A stretch of DNA of 64,000 nucleotides, taken from Rhynchonema sp. JSB1_4 (lineage: Eukaryota; Nematoda; Chromadorea; Monhysterida; Xyalidae). The stretch lies in NCBI GenBank assembly GCA_030248065.1, contig JASAMV010002792.1:1-64000 (forward strand), written 5' to 3'. Of this stretch, positions 12,508 to 25,800 are shown one piece after another (position 1 is the first letter of the stretch; each line of letters begins with the position of its first letter). The notes under the pieces are model-generated. The model made no database searches. It was given only the letters and a program-made list of their open reading frames with translations, and had not been told where the DNA came from. A program made the position numbers and the translations under genes.

Positions 12508-15500
12508 CGCGGCTGAAACATCGGAGGCAGGGGATCGGACTTTATCTTGTTTGTTTAGGACTGGTTTATTCAGGAATTGCTTGCGTGGCTAGGCTCTTAG
12601 GTTAGGTTTATTTCAAGTTAAAGGTATTTCAAGTTAGGCCTATTTAGGACCACAGTGAACAATGTAAAAAGGTTTTCGGTTTCATTTATGACAATAAAAA
12701 CTTTGTCAGCTGACAGTCGCGTGACTCAAGCACGCGACAACGGACGTGCCAAAACGTGTCATAATTCCATGATGTATAATTGACCAAAGATGTTTCCAAT
12801 TTGCAGGATTTTTGTACGAAGATTGGAGACAAAAAAAACTACACAAACGACAAAAAAACCTAAAAACCAACCAGCTTGTGTTTGGGCGTCCATTTTGTTT
12901 TTTGATATGCAAGACTGAAATGGTTCGCTGGGCTAGCGAAAATTCTTGGATCGGTATAATTTTCGACTTTTCAATACAGAGGAATAATCTGAAAATTGTG
13001 TAAATTATTGGATTATGTCGAAGGGGAGGCCGAAGTGTGAAACACAAAACCTAACAGAAATAAGATGGACAGCACGCCACATTCAAGTGTCAAACAGCAT
13101 CAACAAGGTGTCCACTTATGACTCAATAATCCGGGGACTCATGCCAAGGTGCATATTCCCTGCTGAGAGTCGACGCGTCAAATGCGCAACACCCGCAATG
13201 CATGCAAATACAGTAACCCGTGCAATTGTGAAAATGTTGCCAAGAAAGAACACACATCCCTACACACATGATCCATCGGGTAAACACGTTAATTTCACGA
13301 CAGCGCATTGACAAGGTATACATGTGCCTATATACATATACTTTTGGGAGTTTTTGCACACCCGTTGCCTGATTCACAAAGCGCATGACGTGAATGTGTG
13401 GCAACAGCGTTCAACCAAACTTGTGAGCTGCGCATCCTTCTCGGATCAGGCAACGCGTTTGAGAAATATATGTTACAGAAAGATTTTCAGACAGTGGCCG
13501 AAATAGGAGTTAATGCGATAAGTGCGGTCCAACACCACCAAGAAAGGCACCCAGCGTAGCACAAAAGTACGAAAGTCAGGATGGGCCCTTTGTGTCTGTC
13601 GTTAACAGTCTAATGTCTCAACTTATTGCGAGACCAGTCCATGTTTCATTCGTGAAAACGTGCATAAAAACGCGTCATGTGGTGTTTGGCAACCGAGGCA
13701 AGTTTGGCGCGCGCAAAGTTGCCCGCGCGCTAATTGGATAATTGGTCCAATGACGTCGCATGAAAACGATTAGGATAATTGCAATGCACGGCCGTTGCCA
13801 TGTATTCCACGGATACAAGGTCGAATAGATTTGCAGTCAGATGCAGCATATGTAAATGCGATTATTGATGAAGATCCTTGAACATCGGTGTTGCACCATT
13901 TACTACATCTGCCGATTTGTGTGACCGCATAACAACGTGGGGTACTGTATATGAGGTTACGGTAGCGATCATGGAATACGGTATGTTACTGTGAGAGATC
14001 TGACAAAAACGAGCAGACAGAGAGACAAATACATGTTGTGGAAACTCGTATAACAAAATGAGAATCCTGAGAATAACGCGCTCCTACCACGAATGCCAAA
14101 GCAATGAAATGAACATGACAAGAACAACAAGGAAAAATGAGTCTCATAAATAAATGGCGACAAGCATAACAGCATTGTAAAACGCATACAGTGCCAAGTT
14201 GGCTGTCACGGTTATATGACGTAGAAAAGCGGACATCTTTAAGAGATAATCAGAGCGCGGTTCGCGCAATGTCACCGCGACAAGAACCATAAAGATATCA
14301 CGCGTTTGATTGCGTCCTCTTTCAGGCGGTCAGTTATACGGTAACCTGGTCATTTTACAACCAAGGTGAGAACGCAAAGGGAATGGTACACACACCGTGA
14401 ACGTGGATAATGCAACAAGTGCACACACACATACACGCAGACACTAACCAACCAATTCAGTGGTAATTAGCGCCAAACCCAACCCCATTCCACTTGTCGT
14501 GTCATAACTTACAGTCACGGCGCGTACCCTTTGAACCCAGCCGATAGACGTGGCGCCACGGTGACCGCACTGGCGACAGACTGACGGGTCACTATTGGTA
14601 CGGGATAGAATGGCAGTTGGGACGGGTTTGTGAATTAGTCACTGTTTTTTTTGGTGTGTCCGTTTCGACCTGTGTTCACAGACGGGCGGTGAACCAGGTG
14701 ATCGTCAGTGCAAGTGCACCAGATGGGCAGGTGATCCAAAAACGCACATCTCGCTGCGACATTATACAGTTGACGACGCAGTGCTATAACTTTCTGATGG
14801 TACCTCTCAAACCTTGAGCATTGTGTCACCTGGTGCGCAATAATTTCTTCCAGAAAAGTGGATGTAGATTCGCGACTTGGGCCCTTGACTCGTCACGAAA
14901 ATGACCAACAGGTTCTTATGACACGGTAATCAACTGTGAAAAGATGAATGGCAGAAGCGCACTGCATGTGGTTTGGGGTGGCGACCAATTCGACTCGCCC
15001 GCAAGCGAATTGTGTAGGAAGACATAAAAAAGTGGTGATGCGCTATCGTGTTAAAGGCCTGACGACACGGGACATTAAAAAAGGGTAGGATCATACGCAC
15101 TTGACCAGTGTACAGGTATATAGACAGTTAAGTAAACAGTCATGCAGGCGCAGGTCAGGGGCTTAGTGCACATGAATGGTCACCCGTTGATCGCGGGTGT
15201 ACTGTATTTATGCGTGATCACACTACTTTTCGATTGCCACTCCATCAAAGTATAGTGTGACGATGCACTAAATAGGTATACTACCGTAACCCGTCGTCGA
15301 TTTCGTGTGTAACAGCTTCAAAAGAAATAAAGGTATAGGCAACAGCAGTCAGCTAACGAAAAACAGGTGCGCGTTTTTTTGTTACCAAAGCAAAGCGACT
15401 CAACTGTATTGCTAGAGTAGGCACTTTTTGCTATAACCTGCAGATCATCACAATATCACGCTACAATTGCTGGCTAAAGACGACTTTCGAAGGTGCATGT

Positions 15501-18500
15501 TCTGTAAGTAGAAGTGTGTTCTCATGCACATGGACTTGTATTGACACACAACAAAAAACGAGCATTATGTGTAGTCAAGACCAAGCAAGTCAGTGGGAAC
15601 CGAACCAGTGAAAATCAACGCGCGCATGTTTGGTGTACGATTCGATTGGATTATAATGAAATGCAGACTCGGGTAACGGGTGGACGGCCCGATGCTTTGA
15701 TTTCCAGCAAGACTAGCGGTTTCTCAGCTTTTCTTCTGCTCACAAGTACGCACCAAAATGCAAAGAAGCTCTACGGTACTGCACACCTGTGCCAGCTTAT
15801 GTATACACTGGTGATGTTTTGTGTGAACCCAAAAAAGATTTTTGTACTTTTTTGGTAAAGAAGTTACAGCAGTGGTGAAGCTATAACTTGCTATGCTGCA
15901 ACTTGCATATTTGTCGATATCCAATGTATCGACTTTATATGCGATAGTCTTGATGGGCACACTGGTGCTTGGGGTGCCGGTTTCGCACAAAACACAAAGA
16001 AAACACCAAAACAGGCACCCACGTCGCTGGAAAGTAAGAGTGTATGTACTGTATATCTGACTAAATATTCAAATTTACTGACTGACTGGTATTGCTCACA
16101 CACGCACATGGCCGATAACTACAGTAACCAGCCTGTGTGGTGTGCAGTTGCTTTTGTTTTCTTAAAATTCGGGCGCGCGCGGCGCTTTTGGTGTTACAGT
16201 TTCGGTATGGCAAGCCACACAGCTAGCAAGCAAGCGCATTGGTTATGCAGCTATTCGCATTTCACTTCTCAATTGATTGACTATTCATATAATTCCGTTG
16301 ATTTGGTGCAAAAATGCGCTGATGCGCTTTTGATATTCGCCGCCGCTAGTCGCTTTCGCGCAACTATACGCTATCAAAAAAGGACAAGCGCACTGATGTT
16401 CAGAAATACAGTCTGGCCTGGCTCTTATCAATATCTAACGGTTCGAGCGCGGGCGGCCACGTTTTTGTTCAACAGTCGTTTACAGTCCGCGACCTTTCAC
16501 GCCCAAACCCATTCGGGCCCGAATGTATGTAACCACATACATATGTACAGGTGCAGGGACTGCGCCGTTGTAGGTATCCCTCGGTGGATGAGGTTGCGCG
16601 TGGTGGGTGATGGTTGCGATAGGTGGTCCTTATTCTGTCACCAGACCGCCAAAGTCGCGTCAAAACATTTGCGCCGAATTTGCATAAACAGCCACACAGC
16701 CGTAGCCAGCTAGCCGCCCCGGGTGTGCGGTGATTTGCAAGTCGATTTCATGATATTATTATATTATTTATATCATTTCGGCTGGTTTCCCTCTCGCTTT
16801 CTCACACAGGTGTTACACTCGCTCGTCCGCGATGTTTTTGCGAAATAAATTGCGCCCCGCATTTTTTAGAACGCTAGCATGACGATTGTATCATGTGCAC
16901 GGCAATGCGGGCGCTTATTGAGTACCACCACCGCCAAAAAGGGTGATGTTTCACAGAAGTTAATACGATTCCCATAAACAAACGGCAAAATCATGCCAAA
17001 AAAAGTAAACGCGATTCTTATGTGTGCATAGTTTTTGTGGATGTTACGAAGAAAGCGAATGCATGAGCGCTTGTTCATAGCGGCGGATCCGTGAAGCATA
17101 ACCGTCCACAGACAAGGGTGTGTTATTGCGGATCGAAAGAAACAAGCGCAAAAGAGATACATGGATAAAATAAAAATACTTGAGTTCACACGGTGTAGGT
17201 ATAGCAATTGAGTTGAGAGTGGTTGAAAAACATCACAAGCAAAAAAAAGCCCACACACACACACGCTAATGCATGATTGTACACAGCTGGTAGTTACAGT
17301 AATCTAGAAACATGACAAGGTATTTAGACATACAGAGATTTTCTGAGAACCAAAATGCAGAAAAAATCTGCAACCAGAAACAGTAAAAGTGAAAGTGATA
17401 AGAATATTGAACAAAAACTCGACAGCGAAGCTAAAAGTTTCAGAGGTTGACATTCATTTCCGCTCTCTCACGCGCATCAGTTGATCGAAGAGCAATTATG
17501 ATAAACGAAGAACAATTACATTCGACAATATTTGAAGACTGATCAAGTATGTAGAACCCACTGCAACTTCAAGGCGGCACAATAGTCCAACAGTCAAAGT
17601 ATCACAAAATGTGCGCATTTGTCATTACCTGAGGTGAGTTGTACTACATCGGTAACAAGTACAAGATCGGACTTGGGTGATTAGCGGTGCTCTAATCGCT
17701 AAACACGCTCATTGATGCGCAAACATAATTAGGAGATTGGGGGAGGAGGCGGTGAAAATGAAATGAGCGCAGAAACACAAAAGTATGTAACCCTTTCGCG
17801 ATATTGACAAGTACAAATGTACAAAAACCGGTGCCAAGATGTGCAGATAACAACTGTGTCAGTCAGACACGGTTACCGTATGCTCGTATACGCTGTTATG
17901 CAACGCTTGGGTACTGTAGTCACTCGCGGACTGGGTGTTAAGAAAATTTGCGTTGTGTGCAGTTGATTATAGAAAAAGCTGAGTTGCTGATGAATACAAG
18001 ACAAGTGCAGAATACCTGTACCTATTTTATGAGATTTTGGGTTTTCGAGCCGGTTTTCAAATTATACAAGTTCCAACTACACCCATACAGTAACAGAAAC
18101 GAGTGTTTCACGAAACAAGCCAGCACCAACCATATTGTGGTTATCTAACGCACCAAACATTAATTACGGCGACAAAAAGGCCGGCAACTATATGCACTAA
18201 TCGGCAATCGTCTTCTGGTAGCACTTAATCGACATTGAAGTCAAAGGAAGTCAAAGGGGAGCGTGTATATTTGATGACATAACGAATCGGGCAAACACAG
18301 CTTGCGCATCTTTCGCCCAAAAGTGCCGCAGACCTACGCATCCGGAGCGTTCGTTTTAATGGGTTCCGTTGAACAGTTATTCTTAATTTATGTCCTATCT
18401 TTATGATTCAGGACCTAAGATTTGACAAAATGCCCAAAAACAAGTCAATCATCGTACGTACACGCACATCAACACAAGTTGATTTGGGGAATATGGTATG

Positions 18501-19828
18501 GACCACAAAGGGCACATACCGACATCACCTACAGGACCGGCGCCATAGTACCGTCTGCTGTGTTGGTGTTGTTGCTGAGCCGATATATTGCCCAATTGTT
18601 GTTATCTCACTCTCGCTCGCCAACTTTGATTTTCTGCAGCTTTCACTTTATCGGCACATTATCACGCGAAAAATGTGCGTTTGAGAACGTATGCGGGATT
18701 TCGCCAAGGGTGGTCACGGCAACCATTATATCTAGATACAGTAGCTGTTGCTCGTTATGCCTACTTAGTGCTTTTTAGACTGCGTTCCACGGACCACGAA
18801 ACATAAATCCCATGAGCTGGCTTAAGATTAGGATTCCCAGGTGGGTTTGGATAAACGTGTAAATCTGGATACTTGGCAAGCAGGCAAAGCCAATCCTCAG
18901 CCTGCATAAGTTGAAATGTCAGCTGAGCAGAGGTCAACCCAAGATAAAAGCACGATCGGAAACAATAGGTCACCATTGCCCGTTCCGTTACTTGAGCCGC
19001 TGTCAATCGAGTTCGAACATGTTCAGAAATGTAAATCATAGCCTTTTGCCACCACCCCACCCCCTCCCCTTGGTCAGTGCCTGCATCCGCATACCGTGCT
19101 TGGTGATTGAAGTACGAATAAAACAAGGTCCGAAAGCGCAAAATTTGGTGTCGAAGTGGGCTATCGGCTCATTTTCACAAATAAAACAGTCGCTATCTGA
19201 TCTTTTATTCTTGAGACATCAATCGGCTTCTTTAACGGCTGTTGCTTGCTTCTGTTGCGCAAGTCACACACACACCTACAATGACTCTGATAGGCTTCTT
19301 CTGGGTTACGGTATAATGCTGTCTTCTGTTGCGAATCATATTGGATTTATTGCTCAACAACAAACACAAAACCGACTGCAGTATGTATTGATACGTAAAC
19401 CTGCGTATGTGATTCACTTGAAGAGGACAGCATAACAACGAAAATGTAATAACTGTAACAAAAAACTTTGGAACTGATTAAAAAATACCTAAAAACATTT
19501 TATCGAATGTGTGATACCACCTACACATTTTTCTGGTCTCTATTGGGATCACTTGGTTTGTTTTTGCGTGTGGTTGTTGAGCTCCTTAAGTAATATGGGC
19601 TGGACAAAATTCCCGAAACCGTAACTGCATATGTATACGTATACACGATAGGCTGTAGTTGCTGTTTCAAGAATTCTGTCAAATAAAATATTCGAAAGCA
19701 TTTTCAAATGTGACGGGGCGAAACAAACTTTGGTCCCATAAAAATCGGAACGTTATGTATTTCAGAGAGAAACAAACTTGGACTAAATTTACATACAGTA
19801 CTAACATTCTAATCTGCAATTTGTTCCC
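12508..19828. other. 7.3 kb spacer, no recognisable gene
   Basis: This lies upstream of the T-box gene and downstream of the SLC5 gene, both on the minus strand. Open frames such as 16108-16713 (plus) and 18761-19141 (minus) lack any family signature. It holds a decayed copy of the foldback element seen at 20.5 kb (13341-13475), one copy of the GGTCATCGTCAGTGCA repeat (14682-14740) and several GGTTACGGTA motifs. Developmental T-box genes often have large regulatory flanks, so enhancers are plausible but not shown. Confidence 0.45.
13341..13475. repeat. Decayed copy of the 20.5 kb foldback element
   Basis: The left part (CTTTTGGGAG ... GTTGCCTGATTCACAAAGCG) and right part (GCGCATCC...GGATCAGGCAACGCG) match the arms of the hairpin at 20491-20670 with many substitutions. 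They keep the inverted arrangement. This shows the 20.5 kb hairpin is a member of a repeat family and not a unique structure. Confidence 0.65.
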
Positions 19829-22800
19829 TCAAACATCAACGGTGGAAAATACGGAGAAGTACACGTACAAAATAACAGCAATGGCAATGATAACAACCAG
19901 TCCGCAGTTTAACAGGACTTTCTCCCATTTTGATTGTTCCAATGTTGTGATTTGGTCGAGATGTTGCTGAAAATAATGATCCATTTATTTATGCTGACAG
20001 ACAACATTTGCTCGTCATTTTAGGAACATTGCAGCTTGTGGAGGGTGATTGACACAACTTTGCGATTCAGGCAGATGGCAAACTTAGGTGGTGATCGGAT
20101 GTGATCGGATCGGATCTGGCTAGGTATAGTCACATGACGTTAATGTGATCGGACCAGTCACATTAATGTGATGTGACTAGGTAGACCGATCACATTGATG
20201 TTGTGTGACTATCTAGTCAGATCCGATCCGATCACATCCGATCACCAGTATCAACCTTAGTGATCAGAGCGATTCAGGCATGCCTCGGTCGCATTGAACC
20301 TTTTTGTTTCTCTCAGTACATGTATCGAGGTTTAGACATCCATTTGGCGCGTCTTTTTGTGCCCAGACAAGTTTGTGATAATCAACCTTTACACTGGTCG
20401 AAGTTAATGGCACTGACAAAGCTCAAAGTCCATCTGTTAGAAACATCAGGCAGCAATGGCAGATTCGATTCTATCCGATCTGTATGTAGGTATACTCTGA
20501 CAATTCTTTTAGGAGAAACTTTTCAACCGCGTTGCCTGATCCGTAAAGCGCATAATGCGTGCACTGGCTATAGCGGTCACGTGACTTCCGTTGCCAGTGC
20601 ACGCATAATGCGCTTTACGGATCAGGCAACGCGGTTGAAAAGTTTCTCCCAAAAGAATTGCCAGAGTATACATACACATTTACAGTACGTTGCAGTTTAA
20701 TCCACCGACTCAGATTTGACTAGTCAACGGCAAAATCTGGCGTGAAGTCAAAAGTGGAACATTTCAAGCTAAAAAAATAAAGAAAACAAACTTCGAAAAT
20801 GGTGAGCTCGATTTTTGATTCCTTCTCCAGTCCAATGAACCAATACAGCAGATGTTTCAATCGGTGTCCACATGTTGGAGACGGCGTGGGGCCGATCGAG
20901 GGGCGTGATTTTGTGAATGTCACATCTGAATGAATAATGAGCGATATCAAACTTGGTGATCGGATGAATAGTTTTGATGACGAGCAGAATCGAAATTCGT
21001 GCGACCAGACCGTTCCGGATCTGATAGGTCTGGCGAGGTTATGTCGAAACGACTCACTGGTGAACAAACCTGTTCTTGGATGTGTGGGATAACAATTTTT
21101 TTGGGTGGCAAATTTCGAAGCACGTGTGATCCAAAAAATTTAATTGTCTGGTGACCGTGATCTGGTCAAGATTCGATCCGATCTTGTCACCAAGTTTGAC
21201 ACCGAACTGCACATAATAATGTCTGCGTTGCATGTCACAGGGCACCAACCAGCTGGATCCTCGACATGTGTGGCATCGACTTTATCCTGATCCTTCAAGG
21301 TCAACGCCACGTGTTCTTCCGATGTGACGTCACCATCTGCAGTGTCATCGTCGGCCTCTTTCATATCGTGGTCGTCTGGACGCGGTTCGCGGCTGTGACG
21401 CGTCCAGAAGGTCGTACGAATCAGCTGTAACGTCATAGGGTGAACCAAAAGCACATTTCGTAGGTTGGGCCAATCGTACAGTCGTCAACCCAGGTGGTCA
21501 GAGCCCTAAATGAGTAAATGAGCGCGAGACATGGGAGTTCACGATCTGAGTTGACGACAGCACCATAAGCCGCAGAGTTTCGGATATTTCAAGTTGAGGG
21601 TCTTTATCGAACACAGTGATCGGTCCTCGGGACTCAGATTGAAGCGGTCGGTCTTCCAAGACAGGCCGGACCGGTTTATTGCATGCTGCCGTGAATGTTA
21701 ATTCCAGCCTGTCACAGGACAAACTTCTCGGTCTCATGAAGTCAAGGCGGCCAGAAATTTGAAACGTTCACAATTTAGAAAGTCATCGTGGACCCAGAGC
21801 TGTCAGCACAAGGGGGCTGATCATATATGTAGTTTGATTTGACCAGCGTATAACGCAGCTTGTCATCCCAAAAAAAACCAAAAAAAGCACAATAGCGTTT
21901 CGCTTACGCTGTGTTCGGGCAATGCCGGTGTGGCGAGACTGATGAGCGCCGTCGCACCGCACGTCAGCACAAACAGGAACAGTGCAAAGTACATGTAGTG
22001 GATGCGGACAAATAGCGGTCGCTGGTCGATATCGGGGCATGACGGTGCCACGTAGATGAACTCGGCACACATGCGACACAGGCCGGTGATGAAACCGATC
22101 ATCAGACCCCAGAAGGCGCCCTGAAGGTTGGGGGTGGATTATGGGTGACGGTGTCGTTGGGAAATCTAAAACGTCACAATACTCGGATGCCTCGGATACC
22201 TGGCTTTAAGCCTGACACACAAAACTTTTGATAAACGGTTTGTGCAGCACGCTTCCCAAAGGAAAACCAACGCCGAGATCCCGCCTCATATAGCGGCAAG
22301 CTTTCAATAACTCTTTGGTCGCACCTTGTTTACAAGACGTGTCAGATGAAGGGCCCACACGACCAACTGCGCATTTGTGCATGATCTTGATAGCCCTCCC
22401 ACTCTGCATTTTCTCCAAAATGAAATTCTGGCCTATCCAACCGACCGTTTCATTAGTTCGTTTCCACAATATGGCCAACAAATACACGGCGGCGATCGGG
22501 GGCGACAGGTCTGCGGCGACGGACTGGATGTACAGATAGAGTTGACCACCCTGTTTCTGCCCGATGATCGGCACCCATAACACGGCGATCACGACCATCA
22601 CGAACACCCACAGACTGAAGGAAGGCGCACTGGGGATATATAGCTGGCTGGCTGATGTTTCACAAGTGGCTGACAGGTGTATTTAAACGTGCTTGATCGG
22701 GTGACTAATCAAAGGTGCTCTGCCGATGCCAGTTAATCCCAGCTTAATGAAGTGTTATACACCAGCCTCCCTGATCGAAATTTGTAATATATCGGAGGAT

Positions 22801-25800
22801 TTCGAATTGACCTCAACACAAACAGTATCACCTAAGATCGGGCCGATCACCAAGCTCGATGAACGAAAAAGTTGAGATGGTTTATTGAGGCTATAAGATA
22901 CCAGACACAGAAGTTCACAGAAGAAGCCCCCGCAATGCGAAATACAGTTGTGAAATATCAGCTTGTCAACCGACCGCCCAACAATCAGAATTTCATTAGA
23001 TGATGCTTTCGGTCGCATCCGGGCCCAAATGTCCAGCGTAAACAGGGTGCTCGCACTGTTGAACAACGATGTTAGATCGGACATCAATGCTGCCAACATG
23101 CCGGCCAACATCATGCCGCGTGCGCCTGCATGGAATATTTGGGTCACCCTGTAGTTTTGTGGGCTGCTTGTATCTCAGAAGAGATCAGCAGATTTTTTTT
23201 ACGAGAGCGGACCCTTGCTTGTTCTGATGGCTCATGAAGACAAGGTTTCATCCACTCAATGAATGGCCTGATCACGTGACCAAGACGGTATGCATCCGGA
23301 TTGTTTTCTGTCAAAAAAGTCACGTGAGTCATCCCAATGACCCAAAGTCACGTGCGGTGGTGCTAATAATCGCGCTAAACTTTGCCATCATTCTGGTTAC
23401 CGTACATACCATCAGGCATCAATCCCAGAATCAACTTCGGATAGGCCAGATTCGTGCAGCTGATTGGATTGCCACAGTGTTCCATACAGTCATTGACACA
23501 CGCGATTTGCTCTGCAATCGAAAAAATGGTTTTGAGTAAGTGAGGAAGCTGAAAGAATGATTTTGAATTCGCTTTTTGGCCAATTATTGTCGAAGCGGGT
23601 TGACGCAGATTGTTGACCTTGCAAAACTGACACAGTCATCGGTCGGTCGAGTGTGTCAAAACAACAACCAGTACATTCGTGCCTTTCGCAGAAATAATTT
23701 TGCAAAACAGTGTTCACCTGGACACAAGACACGACTTATCATGCCCGGCATGACAATCACAAACAGCGGGGTGATCTTCAGCAGCCCGGCAAACAGCGTG
23801 GCGCCCTGTGCGTGCGACAACGACTTGGCGGCCAACGCGCGTTGAACCTGATCAATCAGGGAAATACATAAGGCTGTCAGAATTATTTTTTCAAGGTGGT
23901 TGGCTTGAGCTTGATCTCCGACGCACAAAACCAAAAAGCGAATATATGAAAATTTCCAGCAGGATTTACAGTACTTCCGTTTCACTTTACCATCATTTGA
24001 TCGGCAGCCCAGTACCAGATGGACGCCGGAGTCTGGCCCAACAGAAAACCCGGCCAGGGATAATCGGGATCTGCTGGGTCGCGCAGCATGGTCATCGCGT
24101 TGCTTGATGGCAAGCCACAAGTGTCATTCATTGACGTCGTGGGCGAGACGGAGTGCATGTACTTGGTGATCATTGATTGGTAACCACCGACTTCGTTGAA
24201 ACCTGGGTGGGAATTGGGACAATGGGGAGAGATTTTGCACTGACTCTGAGCTTTTGAATTTTTTGGCTTTCAAGTATAATTGCCATCATCACCAAACTGA
24301 CCCGGATCTGACCAAACGATTTCCACAACAACAGCAGTCTCAACAGTTATTCTGGCCAAATAAAAAATCCCTCAAACCATCGATGACTGTACGAATGGCT
24401 GAATGAACGCTGGTACGAATTCGATGGCCAAACAAACACCAAGACAACAGCTAATAACACCGGAAGAAGAAGAAGTGGACAAAGAAGGGGTACTGCACGT
24501 CTCAACCCAACCCTGCGCACTGATGATCGCCTAACCACAAGCCGTGGAAGGAGCGCACGTCCAGTTTTGGACACTAAATGTGATCGTCACCTTCTGGGAA
24601 CGGAAGCAATGAAGCTGCTTAAAAGCTCAGTTTCGGTGATATGTGATATGCTTGAGATATGTGACATTATTTGAGCTTAGCTTTGAGCGGTTGTAATTGT
24701 TAGTGCAGGCCGTTCGGGTCTGGAAGTTGCCAGCAGAATAATATAATAATAATAATAATAATAATTGGGACAATGGTCAGAGTTTTCGATCAGACCCCGG
24801 CTCACATAGTTTAACCGCGCATAAGACCAGATTGCCCATGTTTTGGATCACGTGGCCATGTGGTGCATCCTCACTGACGATGACCCGGTGCATCGCCCGC
24901 CTCTGGTCACAACGAAAAACGAATGCACAATTCACATTACATTGCAACGGTAAGTGTTGAAACGAAACAAGTCAACCGCTCTCAAGCGAGTTACACATGT
25001 AGCAAATTGTTTTTGGGTGCCCGCTTCAACTTGTTTTGGCAGACTGGCGGTGCATCAGGTCATCGTCGGTGCAAATGCACCAGATGGCCCACGGATCTAA
25101 AAATGCACAAAGCTCAAAAACTGACTGATTATGGCAAGAGCGATGGCGCCCCCGACCATCAGAAAACACTGGAATGTGTCCATGTAGATCACAGCGGCCA
25201 GACCACCTGAAAAAAAAAACAGAAAAAATATTTTAAAAAAATGGAATAAATAAGCAAAAAATGATGCCAATTCTTACCCGTAATTGTGCACAACGCGGTC
25301 AGAGCCAGAATGAGCCCAATGGACCACCACAGGTCCCAACCAAGCAGCTCTTGCACGAACAGTGAGCCCGAATAAATGTTGACCTGACAGAAGAACCACA
25401 AGAAGAGAGTAAGTTGGATTATTGGTGCATTCTCTGACGATGGCCTAGTGCACCGCCAGTATATGTGAAAATCGGACTTATAGTAATGTCGTCAAATCAT
25501 GTCGTCGTATTTTGTCGGCAAATCACATGTATTAGTTTTGCGCTCATTTGGGGCTCATGTGTTATTGCTTGTTCGACGACTTTATTTGATGACATGATTT
25601 GACGACAAAACTATTAGCCGAAAATCGGTGTCGAGGCGGGAAATCGAAAACCAGCTGCATTATTACGATCGCGATCCAATCACTAAAACTTTAACACCGG
25701 CGACCCTTTACCGAACGTACCGACATCTTTGTGAACACGTACAGAATCAATGACAGAACAGCGAGATAGACGCGTATTCGCTGACGACCGAATCGTTTAG

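Noticed and set aside
16108..16713. 201-codon plus-strand open frame
   Set aside because: No recognisable domain, no low-complexity or membrane pattern typical of a gene, and no partner exons. In a 64 kb animal sequence a frame of this size can occur by chance in GC-rich stretches.
18761..19141. 126-codon minus-strand frame with a proline-rich end
   Set aside because: It looked protein-like at first, but the overlapping plus-strand frame is longer and neither has a recognisable motif or supporting exon.
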